This document shows positions 27,360-36,713 of a stretch of 64,000 nt of DNA, piece by piece (position 1 is the first letter of the stretch; every line of letters begins with the position of its first letter). The DNA is taken from contig AOLX01000014.1 of NCBI GenBank assembly GCA_000336895.1, positions 487,256-551,255 on the forward strand, given 5' to 3'. The notes under the pieces were generated by a model. The model worked only from the letters and a program-made list of their open reading frames with translations, made no database searches and was not told where the DNA came from. Made by a program: the position numbers and the translations under genes. This DNA is from Haloarcula argentinensis DSM 12282 (lineage in GTDB: Archaea; Halobacteriota; Halobacteria; Halobacteriales; Haloarculaceae).

Positions 27360-28115
27360 ATGCTCGAAGCACGCAATCTGCAGAAGTCCTTCGGTGAACT
27401 GGTCGCAACTGACGACATTACACTCGAATTCGGTAAAGAGGAGGGCGAACTCGTCTTCATCGTCGGTCCGAACGGGGCCGGGAAGACGACGTTCATCAAC
27501 CTGCTTACCGGCTTTCTCTCGCCGGACGAGGGGTCCATTGTCCTCGATGGGGACGACATCACCGGCATGTCAGCAAACGGGCGTGTCAATGCCGGCATCG
27601 CTCGGAGCTTTCAGGTCGTTAAAGTGTTCGAGGAGATGACGGTCCGGGAGAACCTCCGGACGGTCGTGTTGACCGAACAGGGCAAGACTTGGAGCCTGTT
27701 CTCCATGGCCGACGGCCACGAAGAGGTCGAGTCGCAGGTCGAGGAACTGCTCGAAAAGTTCCGGCTCGGAGACGCGGCCGACACCGTCGCCGAAGAACTG
27801 CCCCACGGCGACCGAAAACTGCTTGACGTGGCGATGTCGTTCGGCCTTGATCCGGATTACCTCCTGCTCGACGAGCCGACCTCCGGGGTCTCGACCCGCG
27901 AAAAGGAATACGTTATCGAGACGATTGTCGAGGTCGGCCGAGCTGAAGGCGTAACGACAGTGACCATCGAACACGACATGGACATCGTCACGGAGTACGC
28001 CGACCGCGTCGTCGCGCTCCATCAGGGAACTGTCCACGGGGTCGGCCCGCCGACGATGCTCGAAACCGACGACGAACTCCGACGGCTCCTCTTGGGGGTG
28101 GGCGAGGATGAGTAA
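27360..28115 (+). CDS. livG: ABC ATPase LivG (operon 1)
   Basis: This 251-residue ATPase has Walker A GPNGAGKTT, the LivG-type Q-loop segment GIARSFQVVKVFEEMTVREN and Walker B YLLLDEPTSGVS. The signature region reads ELPHGDRKLLDVAMSF, so the usual Ser-Gly-Gly-Gln is Pro-His-Gly-Asp; LivG proteins are often divergent here. It begins one base after the LivM stop and overlaps LivF by 8 bp. Confidence 0.93.
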   Translation: MLEARNLQKSFGELVATDDITLEFGKEEGELVFIVGPNGAGKTTFINLLTGFLSPDEGSIVLDGDDITGMSANGRVNAGIARSFQVVKVFEEMTVRENLRTVVLTEQGKTWSLFSMADGHEEVESQVEELLEKFRLGDAADTVAEELPHGDRKLLDVAMSFGLDPDYLLLDEPTSGVSTREKEYVIETIVEVGRAEGVTTVTIEHDMDIVTEYADRVVALHQGTVHGVGPPTMLETDDELRRLLLGVGEDE

Positions 28116-28845
28116 CGAACCGCTGCTGTCCGTTCGCGGCCTCAACGCCGCCGTCGAGGGGTTTCAGGTGACCGAAGACATCGACCTCGACGTGAACGCC
28201 GGGGAGGCGGTCGGGCTGGTCGGCCGCAACGGGGCAGGCAAGACGAGCACCTTCCGGGGCATCATGGGTCTGACGCCGGTCTGGAGCGGTTCAGTCATGT
28301 TCCGTGGTGAGGATCTGACCAGCATCCGCTCGGAGCTGATTCCCAAGCGGGGCATCGGCTACCAGCCCGAGGACCGGAAGCTGTTCACCGGGATGACTGT
28401 CGACGAGAACTTCCGACTTCCCATCTGGACCAGCGGGAAGGCCCGCGGTATCGACGACGAGGACGGGGTCATCGAGAGCGTCTACGACGTGCTCACTGAA
28501 CTCGATGACCGCCGGAACGCGAAGGTTCAGAACCTCAGCGGCGGCCAAGCCAAGATGGTCGCCATCGGCCGGGCGCTGGCGCTCCAGCCCGATCTGCTCA
28601 TCCTCGACGAACCGCTGGAGGGACTGGCTCCGGTCGTCGTTGAGAACCTCAAACGCTACATCCGAGCGATCAACGACCGCGACATCGCGGTACTCATCGC
28701 GGAATCCAACGTCACGCACGTCCCCGAGGTCGTAGACCGTCTGTACGTCATCGAGCGCGGGGATATCATCGCCAGCGGCGACCCGGAGGAGCTGGCGGCG
28801 GACGAGGAAATCCAGAAGTTGATGCAGGGCAGCGGCGCGGAGTAG
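28108..28845 (+). CDS. livF: ABC ATPase LivF (operon 1)
   Basis: This 245-residue ATPase has Walker A GRNGAGKTS, the LivF-type PKRGIGYQPEDRKLFTGMTVDEN, a canonical LSGGQAKMVAIGRAL signature and Walker B LLILDEPLEGLAP. It is the last gene of the first Liv operon and converges on the HTH-10 regulator 25 bp away. Confidence 0.93.
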   Translation: MSNEPLLSVRGLNAAVEGFQVTEDIDLDVNAGEAVGLVGRNGAGKTSTFRGIMGLTPVWSGSVMFRGEDLTSIRSELIPKRGIGYQPEDRKLFTGMTVDENFRLPIWTSGKARGIDDEDGVIESVYDVLTELDDRRNAKVQNLSGGQAKMVAIGRALALQPDLLILDEPLEGLAPVVVENLKRYIRAINDRDIAVLIAESNVTHVPEVVDRLYVIERGDIIASGDPEELAADEEIQKLMQGSGAE

Positions 28846-28870
28846 CGGCAGGGCAACGCTGAAGCCAGTC

Positions 28871-29575
28871 TCACTCGGTCACGTCGTTCATCGCCGTCGT
28901 GACGCGGTCGAGTATCTTCCGTTGACTGCGCCGGAGGTTCTTCGAGATAGCCATCTTCGACACGTCGAACTCCTCGGCGAGCGAGGAGAGTGTCGCGTCC
29001 CGGGGCGTGTCGAAGTAGCCGCCTTCGACGGCTTTCTCCAGCGTGTCCCGCTCCACATCCGACAGTTCCCGACAGCCATCGACCAGCCGCTTTGCCGAGT
29101 CGATGTTTTGCAACAGGTCGTAGTAGTCCTCCAGGTCGACCGACTCGCGGGACCGGATCGTGTAGTCGTTGTCCCGTTCGAGTTCCGACAGAGTCCCCTC
29201 CGCGACGCGCTCGGTGTCGAAGCCGACGTGCCAGATCTCGGACCCGTCCCGGATGCGGAACGGGCCGGTGATGTAGCCGCTGTGGTCGCGGATGACGCTC
29301 ATCGCGTTCGTCTCGTCGATGCGCGAGCGGATGAGCGCCAGATCGTCTTTCCGACGAAGGAGCTGGTAGGACTCCATGTGGTCGTGGGTCTCCAGTGCGT
29401 TCAGCCCGCGATCTAGTTCCTCGCGGTCCGCGCCGTTGACCATGATCCGCGTCTCAAGCTCCCGCTCGACAGGGTGGAAATCCCACTGTTTGGCCAGGAA
29501 CGACACCTCGTAGTCCCGTGTTGTATCGATGTACGGACAGTCGTACTGGACCATGTCCATCTCGAGCGAGATCAT
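28871..29575 (-). CDS. HTH-10 (bacterio-opsin activator-like) regulator A
   Basis: This 234-residue protein has a haloarchaeal Bat-type layout: an N-terminal sensory half opening with MVQYDCPYIDTT and containing GYITGPFRIRDGSEIWHVGFD, then a C-terminal HTH-10 domain. That domain begins at LEKAVEGGYFDTPRDATLSSLAEEFDVSKMAISKNLRRSQRKIL (about 180-225), with the recognition helix in VSKMAISKNLRR. It is closely similar along its length to regulator B at 62323-63027. It lies tail-to-tail with Liv operon 1 and is a candidate controller of that operon. Confidence 0.88.
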   Translation of the reverse strand: MISLEMDMVQYDCPYIDTTRDYEVSFLAKQWDFHPVERELETRIMVNGADREELDRGLNALETHDHMESYQLLRRKDDLALIRSRIDETNAMSVIRDHSGYITGPFRIRDGSEIWHVGFDTERVAEGTLSELERDNDYTIRSRESVDLEDYYDLLQNIDSAKRLVDGCRELSDVERDTLEKAVEGGYFDTPRDATLSSLAEEFDVSKMAISKNLRRSQRKILDRVTTAMNDVTE

Positions 29576-29682
29576 GGGTAATCAATCATGTTGAACAGTC
29601 TTAGTGATTGCCTCTCCACCAGGTCGTCTCCCGTCTCAATCGCGCCGCAAACCCTTTTGACTGCGGCAGTTAAGTTTAAGCC

Positions 29683-30267
29683 ATGTACGTCCGGGATGCG
29701 AAAAACCGCGAGGAAGTCTGGTTGCTCGACCGTATCGAAGAGATGGGGCTGGACGAGACAGCGTTTAGATCCCGGGACTACGTCGTCGCTATCGACGAGG
29801 AAAGCCACGAGAAGGCGGGTTTCGGCCGGATCCGTATCCACAAGGGCGGCGACGAGCCAGTCTGTGAACTGACAAGCATCGGCGTCCTGCCCGAATGGCG
29901 AAATCAGGGCGTCGGCGCACACGTCATCGAGCGGCTGGTCGAGTACGCTGGCGACGAGGGGTTCGACACCGTCTACTCGCTGACAAACGCCTCGGAGTAC
30001 CTCGCGCAGTTCGGTTTCGAGCGCATCGAACCGGCCCAGTTGCCTGACCCACTACGGGACCGACTCGCGACCAAGCAGGAGAACATCCAGCCGGACGCGG
30101 TGCCGCTCCGGGTAACCGCCGACCGCTTCGAAGTTCCCGGCCACCTCCGCGGGCGGTTCAAGCAGGCCAGTGCCGGGGAATCCGAGGAGCCCGAAGCGGA
30201 GGAAGGGCCCGAAGACTTCGGTATCGACCCTGACGAAGCGACATACAAGTACGACACGGGCGACTGA
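29683..30267 (+). CDS. GNAT-family N-acetyltransferase
   Basis: This 194-residue protein has the acetyl-CoA-binding core SIGVLPEWRNQGVGAHVIERLVEYA (residues about 66-90; motif R-N-Q-G-V-G) and a following strand with YSLTNASEYLAQFGFE. The C-terminal ~50 residues are acidic and variable (EESEEPEAEEGPEDFGIDP). The substrate is unknown. It is divergent from HTH-10 regulator A. Confidence 0.85.
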   Translation: MYVRDAKNREEVWLLDRIEEMGLDETAFRSRDYVVAIDEESHEKAGFGRIRIHKGGDEPVCELTSIGVLPEWRNQGVGAHVIERLVEYAGDEGFDTVYSLTNASEYLAQFGFERIEPAQLPDPLRDRLATKQENIQPDAVPLRVTADRFEVPGHLRGRFKQASAGESEEPEAEEGPEDFGIDPDEATYKYDTGD

Positions 30268-30286
30268 TTAGCTGTCGCCGGATTGG

Positions 30287-30760
30287 CTACCGGATGTCGA
30301 CGACTTCGATGTCGAACACGAGCGTCTTGCCGGCCAGTTCGTGGTTGAAATCGACTTCAACGGCGTCGTCCCGGACCGCAGTCACGTCCCCGTGCAGGCC
30401 GTTTTCAGCCTCGACGTGGAGCCCGACCTCCGGTTCTTTTCCCACCATGCCCTCGAACGTCTCGGGGTCGTACTCGCGGATGCGGTCGGACTGGAACTCG
30501 CCGTAGGCTTTCTCTGGGGGCACCGTGACGGTGGCCTCTTCACCCGCGGCCATGCCGACGAGCGCCTCGTCGATCCCTTCGATGATCTCCCCCGTACCGA
30601 CGGTGAAGGAAAGCGGTGCGTACTCGCTCGCCTCGACACCCTGTGCCTCCATGAGTCCGTGCTCCCTGGCGACTTCGGGACGTGACGTATCGAAGACAGC
30701 CCCGTCCTCGAAGCGGCCGACGTACTCGATGGTGACGCCGTCACCCGGTTCGATTGGCAT
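30287..30760 (-). CDS. FKBP-type peptidyl-prolyl cis-trans isomerase (SlyD-like)
   Basis: This 157-residue protein begins [22 protein letters not shown] and has the FKBP core [27 protein letters not shown]. An inserted-flap region (about 85-130) with [41 protein letters not shown] identifies the SlyD-like archaeal short form, which combines prolyl isomerase and chaperone activity in the cytoplasm. It lacks the metal-binding His/Cys tail of E. coli SlyD. Confidence 0.93.
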   Translation of the reverse strand: MPIEPGDGVTIEYVGRFEDGAVFDTSRPEVAREHGLMEAQGVEASEYAPLSFTVGTGEIIEGIDEALVGMAAGEEATVTVPPEKAYGEFQSDRIREYDPETFEGMVGKEPEVGLHVEAENGLHGDVTAVRDDAVEVDFNHELAGKTLVFDIEVVDIR

Positions 30761-30888
30761 ACGCCCTCGGTAGACGGCGACGATATAAACCCGCCTCGGA
30801 ACAGCGCGCCGCGAATCGCCACGGACCAGTATTACAAACCGTGAAGGATTTAAGAACCCTTAAGCCTCCGCCGTCCGACAATCCGTCC

Positions 30889-32571
30889 ATGTTTGACCCC
30901 GACGAGCTGGAGGAGATACGGGAGTCGAAGGCTCAGTGGGAGGAAGACGACGTCCAGCCCACCGTCGATCGCTTTGGCGAACGCAAGGAGACGTTCACCA
31001 CGGACACCGAAGGACACGAGGTAGACCGCCTGTACACCCCCGAAGACATCTCGGATCTCGACTACGAAGAGGATCTGGGTTTCCCCGGCCAGGAGCCCTA
31101 CACCCGCGGCGTGTATCCGACCAGCTATCGGGGCCGCCTCTGGACAATGCGCCAGTACGCCGGGATGGGGACCGCGACGGAGACCAACGAACGGTTCAAT
31201 TACCTGCTCGACCAGGGCCAGACCGGGCTGTCGATGGCGTTTGACCTCCCCACCCAGATGGGCTACGACTCTGACCACGCGATGGCCGCCGGCGAAGTTG
31301 GCAAAACCGGCGTCGCCATCGACTCGCTGGACGACATGGAGACTGTGTTCGATGGCATCCCGCTGGACGAGGTTTCGACGAGTATGACCATCAACGCCCC
31401 CGCGTCGGTGCTGTTGGCGATGTACATCGCTGTCGGCGACAAGCAGGGCGTCGACCGCGAGGAGCTTCGCGGGACCATCCAGAACGACGTGCTCAAGGAG
31501 TATATCGCCCGGAACACGTTTATTTACCCGCCGGAGCCGTCGATGCGGCTCATCACCGACATCTTCGAGTTCTGTGCCGCCGAGACGCCGAAGTTCAACA
31601 CCATCTCTATCTCCGGGTATCACATCCGTGAGGCTGGCTCGACGGCCGCCCAGGAGATCGCCTTCACCCTCGGCGACGGCATCGAGTACGTCGAGGCCGC
31701 TATCGAGGCCGGGCTGGACGTTGACGAGTTCGCCCCGCAGCTCTCCTTTTTCTTTGCCTCTTACAACAACATCTTCGAGGAAGTGGCGAAGTTCCGTGCG
31801 GCCCGCCGCCTCTGGGCGAAAATCATGGACGAGCGCTTCGACGCCCAGAACCCCAAGTCCAAGCAACTGAAGTTCCACACCCAGACCGCTGGCTCGACGC
31901 TGACCGCCCAGCAGATCGAGAACAACGTCGTCCGCGTCTCCTATCAGGCTCTCGCGGCGGTCCTGGGCGGAACGCAGAGCCTCCACACCAACGGCAAGGA
32001 CGAGGCCATCGGCCTGCCGACAGAGCAGTCTGTCAGAACTGCACTGCGGACCCAGCAGATTCTCGCCCACGAGTCCGGCGCAGCGGACACCATCGACCCG
32101 CTGGCCGGAAGCTACTACGTCGAATCACTGACCGACGAACTCGAAGCCGAGGCCCGTGAACTCATCGAGGAGGTCGGCGAACGCGGCGGGATGCGCCGCT
32201 CCATCGAGGAACAGTGGGTTCAGCGCCAGATTCAGGACGTGGCCTTTGAACGCCAGCGTGAGCAGGAAGCCGGCGAGCGCGTCATCGTCGGCGTCAACGA
32301 GTATCAGGTCGAAAAAGAGGGCGAGCAGGACATCGAAGAGGTCGACGAAGCGGTCGAGCAGGCCCAGCAGGACAACGTCGCTACGGTTCGGGAGGAGCGC
32401 GACGAGGAGGCCGTCGAGGCGAAACTCGACGCGCTCCGACAGGCCGCCGAGGGCGACGAGAACGTCATGCCCTACATCATCGACGCCGTGAAAGTCTACG
32501 CCACGACCGGCGAGGTGTGTGACGTGCTCCGGGACGTGTTCGGCGAGTACCAGCCCGGCTCGTCGATGTAG
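30889..32571 (+). CDS. mcmA1: Methylmalonyl-CoA mutase, large (catalytic) subunit
   Basis: This 560-residue protein comprises the substrate-binding TIM-barrel part of methylmalonyl-CoA mutase: [25 protein letters not shown] near residue 85, [37 protein letters not shown], and [18 protein letters not shown]. It ends before the cobalamin-binding domain, so it needs a separate small subunit encoded elsewhere, as is common in archaea. It interconverts methylmalonyl-CoA and succinyl-CoA in propionate and branched-chain catabolism. The epimerase follows 83 bp later. Confidence 0.95.
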   Translation: MFDPDELEEIRESKAQWEEDDVQPTVDRFGERKETFTTDTEGHEVDRLYTPEDISDLDYEEDLGFPGQEPYTRGVYPTSYRGRLWTMRQYAGMGTATETNERFNYLLDQGQTGLSMAFDLPTQMGYDSDHAMAAGEVGKTGVAIDSLDDMETVFDGIPLDEVSTSMTINAPASVLLAMYIAVGDKQGVDREELRGTIQNDVLKEYIARNTFIYPPEPSMRLITDIFEFCAAETPKFNTISISGYHIREAGSTAAQEIAFTLGDGIEYVEAAIEAGLDVDEFAPQLSFFFASYNNIFEEVAKFRAARRLWAKIMDERFDAQNPKSKQLKFHTQTAGSTLTAQQIENNVVRVSYQALAAVLGGTQSLHTNGKDEAIGLPTEQSVRTALRTQQILAHESGAADTIDPLAGSYYVESLTDELEAEARELIEEVGERGGMRRSIEEQWVQRQIQDVAFERQREQEAGERVIVGVNEYQVEKEGEQDIEEVDEAVEQAQQDNVATVREERDEEAVEAKLDALRQAAEGDENVMPYIIDAVKVYATTGEVCDVLRDVFGEYQPGSSM

Positions 32572-32654
32572 GCTCGGTCGAGACGCGGATATTGCCTGTT
32601 TTTCCAGTCCTCCGTGCTCCCAGAATTATAAGCCATCCCGGTGTACGGCCGACC

Positions 32655-33044
32655 ATGCGCTTCGATCACGCCGGCATCGCCACCGACGACGCCGCCCCGC
32701 TCGCAGAACTGTTCGCCGATGCGTTTGAGACACCGGTCGTCCACGAGGAGACATTCGACGGCCTGCACGTGACGTTTCTGGAGCTGGACAACGGCTACTT
32801 CGAACTACTGGAGCCGGTACCGGACGCTGACGGCGCGATTCCCAGATATCTCGACAGCAATGGGCCGGGCATTCATCACGTGGCTCTGGAGACAGACGAT
32901 ATCACCACCGCGCTAGAGACCGTTAGTGACTGCGGCATCGACCTCATAGACGAGGAGCCACGGCCGGGTGCGTGGGGGCATGACGTGGCGTTCCTTCATC
33001 CGAAAACGACTGGCGGGGTGCTCGTGGAGCTAGTCGAACACTAA
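32655..33044 (+). CDS. mce: Methylmalonyl-CoA epimerase
   Basis: This 129-residue vicinal-oxygen-chelate protein has metal ligands in FDHAGIATDD (His), GPGIHHVALETDD (His) and the C-terminal GVLVELVEH (Glu). It racemises (2S)- and (2R)-methylmalonyl-CoA for the mutase encoded just upstream. Length and motifs are typical of archaeal and bacterial MCE. A TATA-like ATTATAAG lies about 28 bp before the ATG. Confidence 0.95.
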   Translation: MRFDHAGIATDDAAPLAELFADAFETPVVHEETFDGLHVTFLELDNGYFELLEPVPDADGAIPRYLDSNGPGIHHVALETDDITTALETVSDCGIDLIDEEPRPGAWGHDVAFLHPKTTGGVLVELVEH

Positions 33045-33067
33045 CGGAGAGCCCCCGGATTCCGGAG

Positions 33068-33715
33068 TCACTCGTCGCCGAGGAAGGCCGCGACCCGGTC
33101 TTCAGCTCCGGGGGTCAGGCGTTCCGGCGGCTCCGCGAACCACGCCGCGCCGACGAGTTCAGACTCGTCCACGTCGAGGCTCCCCTTCTTGTACTCTGCT
33201 TCGAGGAAGATGTCTAGCGTGTGCACTGATCCCTGTGCATCGGTGTCCGGATAGTACTTCGAGTGAACGACCTCCGCGACGCCGGTAACTGTACAGCGAA
33301 TGCCGGTCTGTTCGTTGACGCGGCGGACGGCAGTCCCTTGGACCGACTCGTACTCGTCCCCCTTGCCGCCGCCGGGCAGCGCCCACATGTCAGCGCCGCG
33401 CCCAAGCACCAGCAGGACACGGTCGCGGGTATCGCCGGCTGCCTGCTCTGGTATCTGGTCACTTAGCTCGGGGAACTCGGAGCCGTCTCGGGTGACGAAC
33501 ACGACGCTGTTCCCGGAGTACCCAGTCCCGCGTGTCGCAGCGAACACGTCGGCGTATTCGTCGGGCGATAGCTCGAAGGTCTCCTCGGTGACCGGAACCT
33601 CGTCGTAGGCCGCTTCCAGGCTCGAAATACGCTCGTCGACGTTCGTCTGGTTGATCTTCTCTGTGAGGTTCGCATCTCCCGCCCCAGTCTCAGGGCCGTC
33701 GGCGTCGTCAGTCAT
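33068..33715 (-). CDS. Nudix-fold protein with altered catalytic box
   Basis: This 215-residue protein has a Nudix domain in the C-terminal half (WALPGGGKGDEYE through WFAEPPERLTP). The box GGKGDEYESVQGTAVRRVNEQTGI departs from the consensus: REUxEE is RRVNEQ, so one conserved Glu is Arg and the last metal-binding Glu is Gln. An ~85-residue N-terminal extension (LEAAYDEVPVTEETFELSPDEYADVF) is typical of a haloarchaeal Nudix subgroup. Activity may be weak or replaced by a binding role. It converges on the epimerase gene. Confidence 0.82.
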   Translation of the reverse strand: MTDDADGPETGAGDANLTEKINQTNVDERISSLEAAYDEVPVTEETFELSPDEYADVFAATRGTGYSGNSVVFVTRDGSEFPELSDQIPEQAAGDTRDRVLLVLGRGADMWALPGGGKGDEYESVQGTAVRRVNEQTGIRCTVTGVAEVVHSKYYPDTDAQGSVHTLDIFLEAEYKKGSLDVDESELVGAAWFAEPPERLTPGAEDRVAAFLGDE

Positions 33716-33799
33716 ACGGGGTTGTACTCCGGGGCACCGATAAGTGCCGTGGTCCAGCCGATGAAAAAGAACTTGTATTCTGGTTGTCTGCTTCCGGAC

Positions 33800-34768
33800 A
33801 TGAAAGCGATTGTCCTCGCAGGCGGGTACGCCACCCGGCTCTGGCCTGTCACCAAGAACCGGCCCAAGATGCTGCTCCCTGTTGGTGAAACGACCGTCAT
33901 CGACCGGATTCTCGGTGAATTAGAGGAGGACGATCGCATCACTGACGTGTTCGTCAGTACGAACCAGCGGTTTGCCGACGACTTCCGGGACCACATCGCC
34001 GCGAGCAGTTTCGAAAAGCCGTCCCTGACCGTCGAAGAAACCGCCGAGGAAGACGAGAAATTCGGGGTCGTCGGCGCGCTCGCCCAACTGGTCGACCGCG
34101 AAGGGCTCGGCGACGAGGACCTGCTGGTCATCGCCGGCGACAACCTCATCAGCTTCGACATCGCGGAGTTCATCGACTACTTCGAACAGTACGACGACCC
34201 CACGCTCGCCGCCTATGATGTTGGGTCCCTGGAAAAGGCCAGCTCCTACGGCCTCATCGAACTCGACGGCGAGGAGGTCACGGACTTCCAGGAGAAGCCC
34301 GACGATCCCAACAGCACGCTCGTCTCGATTGCCTGCTACGCGTTCCCGGCGGATGCGATTCGCTTCGACGAGTACCTCGAAGACGGAAACAACCCCGACG
34401 AACCCGGCTGGTTCATCCAGTGGCTCGTCGATGACGGGCCGGTCCGTGCGTTCACGTTTGACGACGCCTGGTACGACATCGGGACGCCCGAGAGCTATCT
34501 GGAGGCCGTCGCGTGGGAACTGGACGGGGACAACGTCGTCGCGGAGGACGCCACCATCGAGAACACCACGCTCGGCGAGAACGTTCACGTCCTTTCGGGG
34601 GCGGAAATCGTCAACTCCAGCCTCGACGGGACCATCGTGTTCCCGGACACGACCATCATCGATTCGGACATCCGCCAGTCGATTATCGACCGCGACACGC
34701 AAGTCGAGAGTCTGGACCTCGCCGGTGCGCTCATCGGCGCACACACGCAGTTGACCAACGGCGATTAG
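33800..34768 (+). CDS. Sugar-phosphate nucleotidyltransferase
   Basis: This 322-residue enzyme has the nucleotide-binding signature MKAIVLAGGYATRLWPVTKNRPKMLLPVG at the start (G-G-x-[GA]-T-R-L form), the metal-site Asp in VIAGDNLISFD, and VTDFQEKPDDP. A C-terminal left-handed beta-helix-like tail (about 255-322; TTLGENVHVLSGAEIVNSSLDGTIVF) follows. It makes an NDP-sugar for glycan or protein glycosylation; the base and sugar cannot be set from sequence. The ATG at 33800 matches the usual family start. Confidence 0.9.
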   Translation: MKAIVLAGGYATRLWPVTKNRPKMLLPVGETTVIDRILGELEEDDRITDVFVSTNQRFADDFRDHIAASSFEKPSLTVEETAEEDEKFGVVGALAQLVDREGLGDEDLLVIAGDNLISFDIAEFIDYFEQYDDPTLAAYDVGSLEKASSYGLIELDGEEVTDFQEKPDDPNSTLVSIACYAFPADAIRFDEYLEDGNNPDEPGWFIQWLVDDGPVRAFTFDDAWYDIGTPESYLEAVAWELDGDNVVAEDATIENTTLGENVHVLSGAEIVNSSLDGTIVFPDTTIIDSDIRQSIIDRDTQVESLDLAGALIGAHTQLTNGD

Positions 34769-34796
34769 TCCCGCCCAGCCGTTTTGTCTTTCCTGA

Positions 34797-35516
34797 TTAC
34801 GCCAGCCACGCGTCTTCGATCTGTACCGTCCCACGACTGCCGTCCCACTGCGTCTCGTACTCCAATTCGATCCGGCGGTCCATGTGTGGCCCGTCGGTGA
34901 CGAGCGTCTCGAACTCCCCACCTTCGCCGAGGATGTGGACGCCGTACTCGTCGTTGAGTGCCTCCAGTTCGTCGAGCGCGTCGGCGTCGAGCGTGCGACC
35001 CAGCCAGGACTCGTCGAGGCCGTAGGCGGCCACGCGGATGATCCGAATCTCGAAGCCGGCGTCCAGCATCGCGTCAGCGAGGTCGCGGGGGTTTTCCTGC
35101 CACAGCGGCGCGAACACGTTGGCTTCGAGGCGGTCGGCCATCGATTCGATGCGGGTCGTCTGGTACTCGCTTTCGACAGCCCCGGCAGTGACGCCGGTGA
35201 TGCCGCCGTCCAGTTCACCGTCGAGTTCACGCAGTGCTTCTTCCAGCGGTTCGAGTTCGGCATCGCCCTGTTCGCCCGAGTCAGGCACGTCGTCGGCTCC
35301 GAAGTCATCAGGTTCGACTTCGACCAGTTGGATGCCGATGCTCTCGGCAGCTAAGCGGGCTAACCGGGTCGCCGGAACGTGGTACATGTAGGAGTCGCCT
35401 TCCGGGTGGACCGTCACCAGGCGTTCGACGGGGTGGCCCCGCTCAAGTGCCCGGTGCAGCGCCCACGAGGAGTCTTTACCGCCGGAGAACAGCGAAACCC
35501 ACGCGCCGTCTGTCAT
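34797..35516 (-). CDS. dph6: Diphthine-ammonia ligase (Dph6)
   Basis: This 239-residue PP-loop ATPase has WVSLFSGGKDSSWALH at the N terminus and, later, GITGVTAGAVESEYQTTRIE and GEGGEFETLVTDGPHM, all hallmarks of the Dph6/ATPBD4 family that amidates diphthine on elongation factor 2. Catalytic and binding motifs look intact. It is the last gene of the PAC2-sppA-DUF373-dph6 run. Confidence 0.92.
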   Translation of the reverse strand: MTDGAWVSLFSGGKDSSWALHRALERGHPVERLVTVHPEGDSYMYHVPATRLARLAAESIGIQLVEVEPDDFGADDVPDSGEQGDAELEPLEEALRELDGELDGGITGVTAGAVESEYQTTRIESMADRLEANVFAPLWQENPRDLADAMLDAGFEIRIIRVAAYGLDESWLGRTLDADALDELEALNDEYGVHILGEGGEFETLVTDGPHMDRRIELEYETQWDGSRGTVQIEDAWLA

Positions 35517-35551
35517 AGCCGCCGGTAGCCGTCGGCGGCGTAAATCGCTGT

Positions 35552-36673
35552 CTATTCCACCAGTTCGTCCTCAATATCGGTGTGGCTGACGTAGGTCGCG
35601 ACCCGGACGCCGACGAGGCTAATGAGGATGCCTGCGAGGATGAACAGCCCGAGGCGGGTCCCTGCATCCAGCGAGAACCCCTGAATCTGTACGATGCTGA
35701 GGTTCGTCTCCGGCACCTGAAACGGCTCGAACACGCCACCGCGTTCGAGGAAGTACGCAGAAAAGCCGCGAACGACGAGCCCAACCGCGACCGCACCGAA
35801 CGGGAGGTTCACGTACGCGCTCCGGACCCCCTCTTGCTGGATGAGTTCGTCCAGTAGGCGACCGAGCGAGGCGGCCAGCGCTGCGCCGGTCAGCCACGGC
35901 ACGGACGCGAAGGCAAAGCGGTTCGCCAGCAGGAAGGGACTGATATCGCCGACCGCAGAAACGCCTAGCACACCGGCGAAAACTCCGACGAGCGAGAGGC
36001 CGGCGGCGACGACGTAGGTCACGAGCGACACCTGCCCCGAGTACAGCGCTTCCCGGGTCTGGCTGGGGAGTCGTGAAAGGTACGCGTCGATACCCAGTCC
36101 CTTGTAGATGAGGAACACGCCGATGGCGGCCGCGATAGCGCCGACGGCAATGGTCGGGCTGGTGACGACGAGCAACAGCGGGAACGCGAGCATGATGATG
36201 CCGACGGGGACCAGCACTGTCTTACGCAGTTCCTCGTCGGCCAGGAATTGCTTGAGCAGGTAGTACGTCGATTCGATGTCGCGGGCCTGGCGGACGACGA
36301 CGCGGTCGACGGCGTCGACCTGAACACGGCTCTCGATGATGGGGACCAGCCGCTCATCGTCAGCACTGTCGACGACGACGACCGCCGAGTCGGGGTCGTG
36401 TTCGGCGACCAGAGCGTCGATCTGGCCGGCGATCTCCCGATCAGAGCCGACGCTGTCGCTCCCGCCGCCGACGACGGCGAGGACCGGGGCGGACCCCTCG
36501 GCCTCGAGTTCGTCCGTGACCGCCAGTCCTTCGAGAAGGCAGTTGACCCGGCTGTCTTCCGGATCAACGACGCCTGTCTGGGTGATGAGTGACTCGACGG
36601 CGTCGCGGCCGACGACGGGACACGCCGCTGCGGCCGGACTGTCCCTGTCGATACACACCACCAGCGTAGTCAC
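35552..36673 (-). CDS. DUF373 membrane protein
   Basis: This 373-residue protein has a soluble N-terminal domain opening with LVVCIDRDSP and containing LAVVGGGSDSVGSDREIAGQIDAL, followed by about six to seven transmembrane helices from residue 155 on. This is the archaeal DUF373 family; function unknown. It sits 36-41 bp from its neighbours in an operon-like series with sppA upstream and dph6 downstream. Confidence 0.9.
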   Translation of the reverse strand: MTTLVVCIDRDSPAAAACPVVGRDAVESLITQTGVVDPEDSRVNCLLEGLAVTDELEAEGSAPVLAVVGGGSDSVGSDREIAGQIDALVAEHDPDSAVVVVDSADDERLVPIIESRVQVDAVDRVVVRQARDIESTYYLLKQFLADEELRKTVLVPVGIIMLAFPLLLVVTSPTIAVGAIAAAIGVFLIYKGLGIDAYLSRLPSQTREALYSGQVSLVTYVVAAGLSLVGVFAGVLGVSAVGDISPFLLANRFAFASVPWLTGAALAASLGRLLDELIQQEGVRSAYVNLPFGAVAVGLVVRGFSAYFLERGGVFEPFQVPETNLSIVQIQGFSLDAGTRLGLFILAGILISLVGVRVATYVSHTDIEDELVE

Positions 36674-36713
36674 ACTACGGCGAAGGCGGTCCCCGAATAA
36701 AAAACCTCCCGAG

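Noticed and set aside
29583-29600. CATGTTGAAC upstream of HTH-10 regulator A, weakly like the GTTWACRTGTWAAC site
   Set aside because: The left arm does not match and the right arm has an extra base, so autoregulation cannot be supported.
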